Source of the DNA: JBQTKD01 sp052389435
Lineage (GTDB): Bacteria > Actinomycetota > Actinomycetes > Sporichthyales > Sporichthyaceae
Length of the DNA stretch: 51,318 nt
Reading direction: 5' to 3'
NCBI GenBank assembly: GCA_052389435.1
Contig: JBQTIB010000001.1
Span: 1-51,318 of the forward strand
The position numbers and the translations under genes are program-made. The notes under the pieces are model-generated. The model saw only the letters and a program-made list of their open reading frames with translations, searched no databases and was not told the origin of the DNA. Shown piece after piece: positions 41,652-51,291 of the stretch. Each line of letters opens with the position of its first letter. Position 1 is the first letter of the stretch.

Positions 41652-41851
41652 CAGCCCGTCACACGGAACGGGGCCCGAGCGCCACGCTCGAGCCCCGCCA
41701 AGAATCGACCGCCACCAAGCAGGACGACGAGCGCAGGATAACCCTCGCCCACGACAGAAGGCGGATCCTCGCCTCCGCCCTGCGACCCTGGCCCCGGTTC
41801 GGCGCCCCCGAGTGGCTCGCCCTGCCGACCGCCGCGAGCGTCCTCGGCTGA
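41648..41851 (+). CDS. Small basic protein of the element, 67 aa
   Basis: GTG 41648 overlaps the excisionase stop by 4 bp, and its TGA overlaps the next ATG by one base (TGATG). The product is basic and mostly polar (MTARHTERGPSATLEPRQES, then RRRILASALRPWPRFGAPEW). Tight coupling on both sides is the best evidence that it is real. No family was recognised. Confidence 0.6.
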   Translation: MTARHTERGPSATLEPRQESTATKQDDERRITLAHDRRRILASALRPWPRFGAPEWLALPTAASVLG

Positions 41852-42498
41852 TGGGTTACCGAGCGGTCGCAGCGGCCCTCGACGTCGTCAACGCCAGAGA
41901 CCTGACCTTCCGCCAGGCGAAGCTGCTGATCCACATGGCGAACCAGTGCCGCGACGACGATCGTCCGCGGCGCTACTTCGGCGGCCACGAGGGCCTTGCG
42001 TGGGCTCTCGGATACCGCGACGTGCCGACCGTCGAAGAGGCCCGGAAGGCCGAGGAGGCGGGCGACGACGGGCCTTCGCTGCGGCGCCGGAACAGACTCC
42101 GCACCGCGCGGAAGGTGCTCGCAGATCTTCGGACCCTCGACCTGGTCGTGCTGGACCCGTCCAAACCGCATGCGCCCGGCAAATCGGCCGAGTACTTCCT
42201 CCTCCTCGATGACCCGACAGAGGCCCCCCGGGAGGGCCTCTGTCACACGCAGGACGTAGGCCCTCCTAGAGGGGCCTACGTCGAAGGTGGAACAGAGGCC
42301 CTTTTCGACCCGAACATAGGCCCTTTTCGGCCTCGAACAGAGGCCCTCCCAGAGGGGCCTCCTCAAAAAAGAACTCAAGAAATACACACCAAACGCGCGG
42401 GCCCGCGTCAGTGCCGCGAGTGCAGGCGGCCGTTCGCCGCCGCTGCCACCCCCGATGACTTGATTTGCCGAGACTGCCGAAAGGACCAACCCGCATGA
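41851..42498 (+). CDS. Winged-helix, replication-initiator-like protein with C-terminal zinc ribbon, 215 aa
   Basis: The first 120 residues form a helix-turn-helix/winged-helix unit resembling Rep or phage replication proteins of small actinobacterial elements (ARDLTFRQAKLLIHMANQCR, RYFGGHEGLAWALGYRD, TARKVLADLRTLDLVVLD). A glycine/proline-rich linker follows, encoded by the repeat tract at 42216-42361. The end is a CxxC-x14-CxxC ribbon (CRECRR ... LICRDCRKD). Iterons inside or beside a rep gene are common in plasmids, which supports a replication role but does not prove it. Confidence 0.6.
   Translation: MGYRAVAAALDVVNARDLTFRQAKLLIHMANQCRDDDRPRRYFGGHEGLAWALGYRDVPTVEEARKAEEAGDDGPSLRRRNRLRTARKVLADLRTLDLVVLDPSKPHAPGKSAEYFLLLDDPTEAPREGLCHTQDVGPPRGAYVEGGTEALFDPNIGPFRPRTEALPEGPPQKRTQEIHTKRAGPRQCRECRRPFAAAATPDDLICRDCRKDQPA
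42216..42361. repeat. Iteron-like AGGCCC repeat and palindrome cluster inside the gene at 41851
   Basis: Three inverted repeats are built on the same core: GACAGAGGCC...GGCCTCTGTC (42216-42244), GACGTAGGCCC...GGGCCTACGTC (42253-42282) and GAGGCCC...GGGCCTC (42340-42361). Between them AACAKAGGCCC recurs at 42291, 42313 and 42336 (22 and 23 bp apart), twice followed by TTTTCG. An A-rich stretch (CAAAAAAG) follows. This density is not expected from protein coding and suggests an origin or protein-binding array. Confidence 0.75.
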
Positions 42499-42881
42499 GC
42501 CCCGCCGTCCGCCAGCGACGCGTCGTAGCGCCGCCACCGGACCCGACCCTCGACCAGGTCCACACCCTCGCCGCCGCGGTCGCTGTCGTCGACGAGCTCG
42601 ACGCGATCACCCTGCTCGCCGCCGTTCCCCACGGCGACTGGGCAGTGCCGCTACATCTCGACCGGCCCGGGCATCCGATCGTCGGGTGGCGGATCTGGCG
42701 CCGCGACGACGAGGGCCTACGCCCGCACCAGCTGCTCGCCGCCGACGGCTTCGACCCCGCGACGCTTCTCGCCGCCGTCGCGCACCAGGCCCGACGACTC
42801 CGCCACCGACACGGCGAGCACGCACCGTCCGCCGTCGCCGCCGGGACGATCCTGCTCGCGCTGCGCGATGGCAAGGCCTAG
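42495..42881 (+). CDS. Element protein of unknown function, 128 aa
   Basis: ATG 42495 overlaps the previous stop by 4 bp. The product is soluble with LDQVHTLAAAVAVVDELDAI, then HLDRPGHPIVGWRIWRRDDE, then helical HQARRLRHRHGEHAPSAVAA. No motif was recognised. It is part of the rightward operon of the tRNA-Val element. Confidence 0.6.
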   Translation: MSPAVRQRRVVAPPPDPTLDQVHTLAAAVAVVDELDAITLLAAVPHGDWAVPLHLDRPGHPIVGWRIWRRDDEGLRPHQLLAADGFDPATLLAAVAHQARRLRHRHGEHAPSAVAAGTILLALRDGKA

Positions 42882-42887
42882 GCGACC

Positions 42888-43241
42888 GTGATCCTCGTCC
42901 TCGACGGGCAGATCGCCGAGCATCTCGTCGCCGCGATCGTCGATCACGACCGGCTAGAACGCCGCCGCGGCCGCCGTCTGCCGCGCGAACTCGTCGAGCT
43001 GCACCGAGCCCTCACTGCGGGCCCTCGCGTGTCCGCTGTGTCCGGACAGGACTTGCCGACGGAAACACCAGCCCGTGACGATGAACCGCTCACGGCGAGC
43101 CAAGCGGCCCAGCGCCTCGGAGTGGCAGAACGCACTCTGCGGCGCTGGGCCGTGGCCCGCAAGATCACGCCAATCCGGAACGGACGCGTCGTCAGATACA
43201 GACTCGCGGACGTCGAAGCCCTCTCCGAACGGAGGAACTGA
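42888..43241 (+). CDS. HTH (excisionase/MerR-like) protein with N-terminal extension, 117 aa
   Basis: The first 60 residues are a helical extension (MILVLDGQIAEHLVAAIVDH). The C-terminal 50 residues form an excisionase-like HTH: LTASQAAQRLGVAERTLRRW, then ITPIRNGRVVRYRLADVEAL. It is the second such domain in the element after 41466. It may be a regulator. GTG 42888 lies 6 bp after the preceding stop. Confidence 0.75.
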   Translation: MILVLDGQIAEHLVAAIVDHDRLERRRGRRLPRELVELHRALTAGPRVSAVSGQDLPTETPARDDEPLTASQAAQRLGVAERTLRRWAVARKITPIRNGRVVRYRLADVEALSERRN

Positions 43242-43442
43242 GTGCCCATCACCAACGCGAAAGCGGTCGAGATCGCGAAGAAATACCGGCTGACCATCAC
43301 CGACGCCGAAAGCCTCGCCAGGATGGCCGAGGACGACGCCGACGCCGAACGCATCGCCGCCGCCCTGTCCGACGACCTCGAGGACTACGGCGCCATCGCC
43401 GACCAGGCCATGAGCAACCCCGCCGGCGGCCGCATCCGATGA
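43242..43442 (+). CDS. Small acidic helical protein, 66 aa
   Basis: GTG 43242 follows the preceding stop directly (TGAGTG) and its own stop overlaps the next ATG by 4 bp. The sequence MPITNAKAVEIAKKYRLTIT, then DADAERIAAALSDDLEDYGA is fully helical and acidic. The function is unknown. Confidence 0.6.
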   Translation: MPITNAKAVEIAKKYRLTITDAESLARMAEDDADAERIAAALSDDLEDYGAIADQAMSNPAGGRIR

Positions 43443-44254
43443 ACACCCTCAGCCGCCGCAACCCGCTCGAGGCCATCGCCGCGGCACGCGAACTCCTCGA
43501 CCTTCCCGCCGCGATCGTCGAGACCGTCGACAACATCGCGGCGCTCAACGCCGCCGCCGCGGCCGTGACCTACCCCGCCGCGCCCGCGAACCCGACGCCC
43601 GCGGAACTCGCGGCGGACCCTCTGGCCTGCGCCGCCGCCGCCATCGCCCACGAGCACGCGATCGACCACGCCAAGCGAGCCGCCAAGATGTGCGGCGAAC
43701 GCTCGACCAGCCTGCGCAGCCTCGGCCTCGACCGCGAACTCGAACGCCACGGCCAGGCCCTGATCCTCGGCCCGATCCGCGCCAAGGTCGCCGAACTCCT
43801 CGACGACGCCCGCCAGCTGGTGCCCGTCCTTGACGAGTACGACCGCGACCCCGCCCACGTCGCGAGTCACGGCACCCCCGACGCCCTCGAGGCGTGGCAG
43901 GACTACCAGCGGCTGCAGCACGACTTCGACGTCGTCGTCGCGATGTGGGGCGTGCTGATGCCGCCCCGCCTTACCCGCAGCGGCGGGCCCGGCCCGTTCG
44001 GTGGACCCGCCGCGTGGGCGCGTCCCGAACTGGTAGCACCCGAGCATCGAGGGACCTATCCGCCTGGCGACGGTGCCGACAAGTGGGTGCCCGTGACCAC
44101 CGATCTCCTCAACCTCGCCGACCAGCCGCGCGCTACCGGCTTCCGCCTCTACACCCTGGCCGAGCTCGAAGCCATCGACCTCGAAGCCGAGCGAGCACGC
44201 GCCACCGGCCGCAAGCCCGGGCAGCACACGCACCGCGCCGTCGTCCTCCGCTGA
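43439..44254 (+). CDS. Element protein of unknown function, 271 aa
   Basis: The protein is largely helical and alanine-rich (LEAIAAARELLDLPAAIVET, AHEHAIDHAKRAAKMCGERS, ILGPIRAKVAELLDDARQLV) with a C-terminal region containing KWVPVTTDLLNLADQPRATG. It is coupled to the preceding gene and ends the rightward operon. A 14-bp perfect palindrome GCGCGGCGCCGCGC (44255-44268) follows and may help termination. No enzymatic motif is visible. Confidence 0.62.
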   Translation: MNTLSRRNPLEAIAAARELLDLPAAIVETVDNIAALNAAAAAVTYPAAPANPTPAELAADPLACAAAAIAHEHAIDHAKRAAKMCGERSTSLRSLGLDRELERHGQALILGPIRAKVAELLDDARQLVPVLDEYDRDPAHVASHGTPDALEAWQDYQRLQHDFDVVVAMWGVLMPPRLTRSGGPGPFGGPAAWARPELVAPEHRGTYPPGDGADKWVPVTTDLLNLADQPRATGFRLYTLAELEAIDLEAERARATGRKPGQHTHRAVVLR

Positions 44255-44426
44255 GCGCGGCGCCGCGCACCCGCACCCGCACCACGGTAGGACCGGCGCG
44301 GCGCCACGCGGGGTGGGGGGGTGCCCCCGCCGCCAAGGGAGTCAGAACGGATGGGTTAGCCGCCGCCGTTGTGTATGAATCGCGGAGCATCCAGGGTTTG
44401 CGTCGTTTCGCAACGCGCTGGCAGCT

Positions 44427-44567
44427 TCAGCGCAACGGCTTGCCCGTGTTGTACCGAAGCGCCCACAGCTTGGCGCGGGCCTGCTGCTCGGACTTGCCCA
44501 TGGACATGTACGCCTCAACGACCTCGTCGTCGGTCATGTCCTTGCGGTAGCCGCGCGGGAGGATCAC
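44427..44567 (-). CDS. Tiny conserved-looking protein, 46 aa
   Basis: GTG 44567 follows AAAGGGGCGCAAC and overlaps the 43-residue gene stop by 4 bp. The product MILPRGYRKDMTDDEVVEAY, MSMGKSEQQARAKLWALRYN looks like a single helix-turn-helix pair. It is the last gene of the recombinase operon. The function is unknown. Confidence 0.55.
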   Translation of the reverse strand: MILPRGYRKDMTDDEVVEAYMSMGKSEQQARAKLWALRYNTGKPLR

Positions 44568-44695
44568 GGTTGCGCCCCTTTCGCCGGGACCGCGCCGAAG
44601 TTGCCGCCTCGGTTCGGGTTCGCGAGTCCCGACGCCCAGTGTGCGGTGGGGCACTCGTCGACGTCGACCAGATTGCGCGCACAGGGCGCCCTCAT
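44564..44695 (-). CDS. Tiny protein of unknown function, 43 aa
   Basis: ATG 44695 overlaps the membrane-protein stop (ATGA) and its stop overlaps the next GTG (GTGA). The sequence MRAPCARNLVDVDECPTAHW, ASGLANPNRGGNFGAVPAKG is polar with two cysteines. The double coupling supports translation; no function can be assigned. Confidence 0.5.
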   Translation of the reverse strand: MRAPCARNLVDVDECPTAHWASGLANPNRGGNFGAVPAKGAQP

Positions 44696-45156
44696 GCGGC
44701 TCGCCGTTCGTCGAGACGCTTTCTGACCGCGGCGTCGATCTCCTCGCGAGCCAGCAGCAGACCCGCTCCGCGCTTGCTGTCGAGCGCGGCCTCTCGCCGT
44801 TTGAACTCGGCCTGAGCCGGATGGTCGCTCGCCACCAGCCGGTACCGCACGTGGCACATCGGGAACTCGTCGACCGGCAGCAGCAACAGGAGGCCCCGCG
44901 CGACGTGCTTGGCCGTCTCGTCCGCGTTGAACGGGGTTTCGAGAGCGGTGCTGAGGTCCTTCAGGACGCCGAGCTCGAAGTCGATCCGACGCTCCCGTGC
45001 GATCAGCTCGGCGTTGTCCCGGGCTGAGGCCCGCGACTGCTGGATCGCCCAGACGGCGAACACCGCGGCTCCGACCGTGCCGAGGCCGGTCGCCCACTCC
45101 CACCATGCTGGTGGCGTCTCGCTGACCCAGTCCAGCCAGCTCGGCGCGTTCGCCAC
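44692..45156 (-). CDS. Single-pass membrane protein of the recombinase operon, 154 aa
   Basis: A short tryptophan-rich N-terminus (MANAPSWLDWVSETPPAWWE) precedes one membrane helix (WATGLGTVGAAVFAVWAIQQ). A cytoplasmic region of about 110 residues follows, with helices and a VARGLLLLLPVDEFPMCHVR segment. The plan is like small SLATT-type or PH-type membrane effectors in phage-defence cassettes, but the similarity is only of shape. It starts 1 bp after the recombinase stop, so co-expression is nearly certain. Confidence 0.65.
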   Translation of the reverse strand: MANAPSWLDWVSETPPAWWEWATGLGTVGAAVFAVWAIQQSRASARDNAELIARERRIDFELGVLKDLSTALETPFNADETAKHVARGLLLLLPVDEFPMCHVRYRLVASDHPAQAEFKRREAALDSKRGAGLLLAREEIDAAVRKRLDERRAA

Positions 45157-45157
45157 C

Positions 45158-46573
45158 TCAGCTCGCCTCGGCGGCGTCCGCCGCGTCCGCCGCGTCCGCG
45201 GCGTTGAGCAGCCCTGCAGCCAGGCGCCGCGCGTCTGCGGGTGTCATCAGCTCGTGATCGCTACCGGCGGCCGCGGCGAAGTACACCCGCACGGCTCCTA
45301 GGGAGGCGCTGTCGTCGCGGCTGAGGATCCCTATCCCGGGCTCGACGGCACGGCTGTGCCGGTCGCCGTCGAATGAGCCGTCGCTGTACCAACCGTGCAG
45401 CGTCTGGTCGCACCAGGACGGACAGGCGAACGTCGAAAGTGCGTCGACGGTTACCGGCTGCGGGGCCCATCTCGGACAGATCGGGGCTCGGCCGCCACGG
45501 ACCAACGGCATCCACACGACTTCGTCTTCGTCGAGAGGACCGCACTCGCTGCAGTAGACGTACCCCCCGGCGAGGCCGGCGGCGTGCTCACCGGGCCACG
45601 TTGGCGTAACGACGGAGCTGGTCGATTCTGCACAGTCGTTGACGGCCGGCGGGGGCCCGTCCTCGCGGTTGGCGCGGTGATCGGACGACGACTCGGCAAC
45701 TGGCGTGCCCGCCGCCGGAGCGACGACTGGACAATCGTCCGCCGGCACGCCGGCCGATTGCGGCCCGACCATCGGCAGACGCCGAATTCCAGTGTGGCGC
45801 GTGCTGTCCGCGACCTGCGTGTACGTCTGCGTGGTCGCGACGGACGCGTGCCGCAGCGTCGTCTGCACCGTGCGCAGGTCCGCGCCCTCGCGAAGCATCG
45901 TCGTGGCGCACCAGTGCCGCAGCTGGTGCAGCGTGGCGTTCACCCCGGCGGCCTCCGCGCAGTCCGCGAACCGATTCATCACCCAATGCCGAGACACCGG
46001 GCGCCCGGCGTTCACCTTCGACGGAAACCAGTACCCGTTGTGCGGCATCGAGGCGGCCAGGTCGCGGACCATCGGGTGCAGCGCGACCTGCGCGGACACT
46101 CCGCCTTTCCCGACCACGGTGAGGTCCTCGACGTCGAAGTCCTCGCCTCGGATCTTCGCGATCTCGTGCACGCGCAACCCCGCGTACGCCGCCAGCACGA
46201 CGATCGCGCGCACTAAGCCGTCCGCCTGCCCGAGCAGCGCCTCGAGGTCGCGGGTCGAGATCGGCCTCGGCTCGTGCCGCGGCTTCTTGGGCACCCGCAG
46301 CAGCATCGTCGGATCGTCGATCCGGTGACCCTGCAGCACCAGCCACCGGTGCCACGCCTTCACGACGCCGTACATCGTGCGCTTGCTGTTCGGCCCGTAC
46401 CGAGCAAGCCACGTCGCCAGATCGTCGGCGCTGAACGCGACCGGATCCACTCCGACGGTCCGCTCGACGAGCCGGATCGTCGACACCCGCTCGACGATCG
46501 TCCGGTCGGCCATGCCGCCGGCGCGCATGTACGTCGACCAGGTCGCCAGCAGCGGGTGCTCTGGACGCGTCAT
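45158..46573 (-). CDS. Tyrosine recombinase fused to zinc-ribbon and DUF6907-like tail, 471 aa
   Basis: Residues 1-260 form an XerC/phage-type tyrosine recombinase with an N-terminal SAM-like domain and the full catalytic set: Arg134 (AYAGLRVHEI), Lys156, His216 and Arg219 (LHQLRHWCAT), His242 and Tyr251 (TTQTYTQV). After a disordered linker comes a cysteine motif (VYCSECGPLDEDE ... APICP, about 345-375), then a DUF6907-like module (CPSWCDQTLHG, DRHSRAVEPG, LMTPADARRLAAGLLNAA). The end is an Ala-Ala-Asp repeat coded by a 9-bp tandem repeat. It is not adjacent to the tRNA-side integrase and heads its own operon. Its target is unknown. Confidence 0.82.
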   Translation of the reverse strand: MTRPEHPLLATWSTYMRAGGMADRTIVERVSTIRLVERTVGVDPVAFSADDLATWLARYGPNSKRTMYGVVKAWHRWLVLQGHRIDDPTMLLRVPKKPRHEPRPISTRDLEALLGQADGLVRAIVVLAAYAGLRVHEIAKIRGEDFDVEDLTVVGKGGVSAQVALHPMVRDLAASMPHNGYWFPSKVNAGRPVSRHWVMNRFADCAEAAGVNATLHQLRHWCATTMLREGADLRTVQTTLRHASVATTQTYTQVADSTRHTGIRRLPMVGPQSAGVPADDCPVVAPAAGTPVAESSSDHRANREDGPPPAVNDCAESTSSVVTPTWPGEHAAGLAGGYVYCSECGPLDEDEVVWMPLVRGGRAPICPRWAPQPVTVDALSTFACPSWCDQTLHGWYSDGSFDGDRHSRAVEPGIGILSRDDSASLGAVRVYFAAAAGSDHELMTPADARRLAAGLLNAADAADAADAAEAS

Positions 46574-46834
46574 GCTGCACTCACGATCTCCGGCGTTGAC
46601 GCGCCGGCGGTCGAGGGCCTCGGCGACGTTGACGCGTCGTCGAGGCCCGCTTGGTTGTGTGGACAGGATCGGTCACGCTGCGTGGTTGCGTCCAGGGTTC
46701 GCGGAGCGGTCCGCAAACAGTCCGCAAGAAGTCCATAGGCACCCGTCGCGAATCAACGTCACCCAACGAAATCACCGCAGGTCATTCGTCGTTTTCGAGG
46801 ATGTTCAACGACAACCGTCCACGCTTGAGGTGCA
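46574..46834. other. Right end of the tRNA-Val element, non-coding
   Basis: This 261-bp stretch upstream of the second recombinase contains its probable promoter and the right paired repeat at 46709-46730. No gene was recognised. Confidence 0.5.
46709..46730. repeat. Paired 11-bp direct repeat near attR (candidate integrase arm site)
   Basis: This is identical to 39638-39659; GTCCGCAA starts at 46709 and 46720. It lies 104 bp inside the attR repeat. Confidence 0.65.
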
Positions 46835-46877
46835 CTTACAAGGCGAGGGTTGGGGGTTCGAGCCCCTCCGCCAGCAC
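46835..46877 (+). repeat. attR, displaced 43-bp tRNA-Val 3' half
   Basis: Identical to 39535-39577. The 5' half of a tRNA is absent upstream of it, so it is the displaced chromosomal 3' end and not a second tRNA gene. Confidence 0.92.
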
Positions 46878-46887
46878 TGTGTCATTG

Positions 46888-46939
46888 CGCGCTCCGCGCG
46901 CGGAAGCTCGCGCGTGCGGCCGCTCTGCTGCGGGCGGCC
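46888..46939. repeat. 52-bp GC-rich repeat, copy 1
   Basis: This starts CGCGCTCCGCGCGCG and ends CTGCTGCGGGCGGCC. A nearly identical copy lies at 47045-47096, 157 bp downstream. It lies just outside attR in chromosomal flank. Confidence 0.65.
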
Positions 46940-47044
46940 TCTCCTTCGGTCGCGGGGCTCGTTCCTCGCCCGGCTCCCTACGTCGGTCCGCCCCTCCGCT
47001 CCGCGGCTGCGCCCGCGCTCGCCGCCTCAGCCCGAACTCCAGCA

Positions 47045-47096
47045 CGCGCTCCGCGCGCGAACGCTCGCGCGTGCGGCCGCTCTGCTGCGGGCGGCC
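47045..47096. repeat. 52-bp GC-rich repeat, copy 2
   Basis: This is near-identical to 46888-46939, with a few mismatches in the middle. The region 46878-47239 holding both copies has no convincing gene. Confidence 0.65.
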
Positions 47097-47239
47097 CCAC
47101 GCCCACACCGGTGGGCGTCCCGGGCGGCCCCGGGGGCGGTGGCAGCGGCTACGCCGACTCGGCCTGGTGCTCGGACGTGCACAGCGAAGCCGGCGCCCGC
47201 CACGGCGACGGGCTCGTCGTCCTCACGCCGCTCTGACGA

Positions 47240-47710
47240 TCAGAGCGCGGCGATCGCCTCGTGGTAGGCGGCCTGGTCGCGCGGGTGGGACAGGTCGTTG
47301 ACGACCTTCCACCGGATCACGCCCTCGGCGTCGATCAGGAAGCTGGCCCGGTAGGCCACGCCCTGGTCGTCGTTGAAGACGCCGTAGGCGCGCGCGACGC
47401 CGCCGTGCGGCCAGAAGTCCGAGAGCAGCGGGAACTCGATGTGGTTCTGGTCGGCGAAGACGCGTTGGGTGAACTTGGAGTCGACCGAGATCCCGAGCAC
47501 CTGGACGTCGTCGTTCTGGAACGCCTCGAGCTCGGTCTGGATCAGGTTGAGCTCACCCGCGCAGATGCCGGTAAAGGCCAATGGGTAGAAGACGAGAAGA
47601 ACCGCCTTGCCGCGCAACTCGGCCAGCGAAATCTCCGGGCCGTGCTGTTCGGCAAGCGAGAAGTCCGGAGCCTTCGCTCCGATTGCGATGGAATCCGCCC
47701 CGACGTCCAT
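47240..47710 (-). CDS. Peroxiredoxin, AhpE-like, 156 aa
   Basis: A thiol peroxidase that reduces hydrogen peroxide, peroxynitrite or organic peroxides. The peroxidatic cysteine is at about 50 in VFYPLAFTGICAGELNLIQ, in the AhpE arrangement (usually FTPVCTGEL). The conserved arginine lies in the later beta strand (YRASFLIDAEGVIRW). No resolving cysteine is evident, so it is probably of the one-cysteine type. It is followed on the same strand by nothing recognisable and preceded by DUF3052 and aceE, an order found in streptomycetes. Confidence 0.92.
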   Translation of the reverse strand: MDVGADSIAIGAKAPDFSLAEQHGPEISLAELRGKAVLLVFYPLAFTGICAGELNLIQTELEAFQNDDVQVLGISVDSKFTQRVFADQNHIEFPLLSDFWPHGGVARAYGVFNDDQGVAYRASFLIDAEGVIRWKVVNDLSHPRDQAAYHEAIAAL

Positions 47711-47740
47711 GCGCAGACAGTACCGGCGAGTGAGGCGAGC

Positions 47741-47779
47741 GAAGAGAGAGCCCGCGAGGAACGAGTGGGTTCTCTCTTC
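47741..47779. terminator. Hairpin between DUF3052 and peroxiredoxin genes
   Basis: GAAGAGAGAGCCC (47741-47753) pairs with GGGTTCTCTCTTC (47767-47779), with one G-T wobble, over a 13-base loop. On the minus strand it follows the DUF3052 stop and could terminate that transcript or form part of the peroxiredoxin leader. Confidence 0.5.
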
Positions 47780-47844
47780 CGAGCCGAACGACGCCGGTTG
47801 AGCGCAGCGAACACGACAGCGTTTCCCGACCACATCAGTTGGGA

Positions 47845-48276
47845 TTACCGCTTGCTGCGTGCCGCCTTCGGCGCGACCAGACGCGTGCCCGACCAGTCCC
47901 GGGCCGCGCTGATGCTGCTGGTCTGGGACAGCCCCGCCGTCGGGGCGGCCTCGCCGATGTCGCTCGGCTCGACGTGCCCTTCGCGACCGGCCTTCGGCGT
48001 GAGGACCCAGATGACGCCGCCGTCGGCGAGCGTGGTGAGGGCGTCGACCAGGGCGTCGACGAGGTCGCCGTCCCCGTCTCGCCACCACAGCAGGACGACG
48101 TCCGCGACGTCGTCGTGGTCTTCGTCGACGAGTTCCCCGCCGATGGTGTCCTCGATCGCGGCCCGAAGATCGTCGTCGACGTCGTCGTCGTAGCCGAGCT
48201 CCTGCACCACCTGCCCGGCACCAAGCCCGAGTTTCCCCCCGGCCTGTCCGCCCGCGCCTTCGGCGCTCGCGCTCAC
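47845..48276 (-). CDS. DUF3052-family protein, 143 aa
   Basis: The GTG at 48276 follows AGGAGGAGTC, an almost perfect ribosome-binding site. The product shows GKLGLGAGQVVQELGYDDDV, VVLLWWRDGDGDLVDALVDA, GGVIWVLTPKAGREGHVEPS and DWSGTRLVAPKAA, the DUF3052 pattern. Members are found across actinobacteria beside aceE and have no proven function. It is transcribed divergently from aceE across a 264-bp gap in which no other gene was recognised. Confidence 0.9.
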   Translation of the reverse strand: MSASAEGAGGQAGGKLGLGAGQVVQELGYDDDVDDDLRAAIEDTIGGELVDEDHDDVADVVLLWWRDGDGDLVDALVDALTTLADGGVIWVLTPKAGREGHVEPSDIGEAAPTAGLSQTSSISAARDWSGTRLVAPKAARSKR

Positions 48277-48540
48277 GACTCCTCCTAGCTGACGGCCCCC
48301 ATGTGATCCAGGGAACTCGTGGGTAGTCCACAACGCCGGGCCGCCAGACGCAAGTACCTCGGCCCGTTGGGCATTCGCGCCGCGCGTGTGCGCCCGCCCA
48401 CCTGGGCTGATGACAGATCACACACCCGCGTACCCGACAGTAGGGATGCGCCTGCCGGCGCGGGCGTAGACGATTGGCCCAACCCCGGTAGTTCCCGGAC
48501 CGCTCGACCAGTGGTCCCCGATCAGACAGGACAGCGGTCA

Positions 48541-51291
<2,751 letters not shown>

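Larger units (their letters stand above)
39535..46877. mobile_element. 7.3-kb integrative element in tRNA-Val
   Basis: A 43-bp perfect repeat of the tRNA-Val 3' half bounds it (39535-39577 and 46835-46877; exactly 7300 bp apart). It contains an integrase beside the tRNA, an excisionase-like HTH protein, a winged-helix replication-like gene with internal repeats, small unknown genes and a second tyrosine recombinase. No relaxase, FtsK/TraB, packaging or virion gene was seen, so it looks like a small mobilisable or satellite-type element, not a prophage or a self-transmissible ICE. Confidence 0.9.

Noticed and set aside
45165..45205. 9-bp tandem repeat at the 3' end of the second recombinase gene considered as a separate repeat locus
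   Set aside because: It is a short in-frame microsatellite coding an Ala-Ala-Asp tail, and nothing indicates a function beyond that.
46835..46877. Second tRNA-Val gene
   Set aside because: Only the 3' half is present; the acceptor 5' strand and D arm are missing, so it is the attR repeat.
47100..47236. Coding-like stretch ending GYADSAWCSDVHSEAG and a TGA at 47236
   Set aside because: It has no credible start or ribosome-binding site and the upstream part is the GC-rich repeat. It may be the end of a lost gene but cannot be supported.
48277..48540. Riboswitch or attenuator in the aceE leader
   Set aside because: No conserved aptamer signature or terminator/antiterminator pair could be identified by eye.
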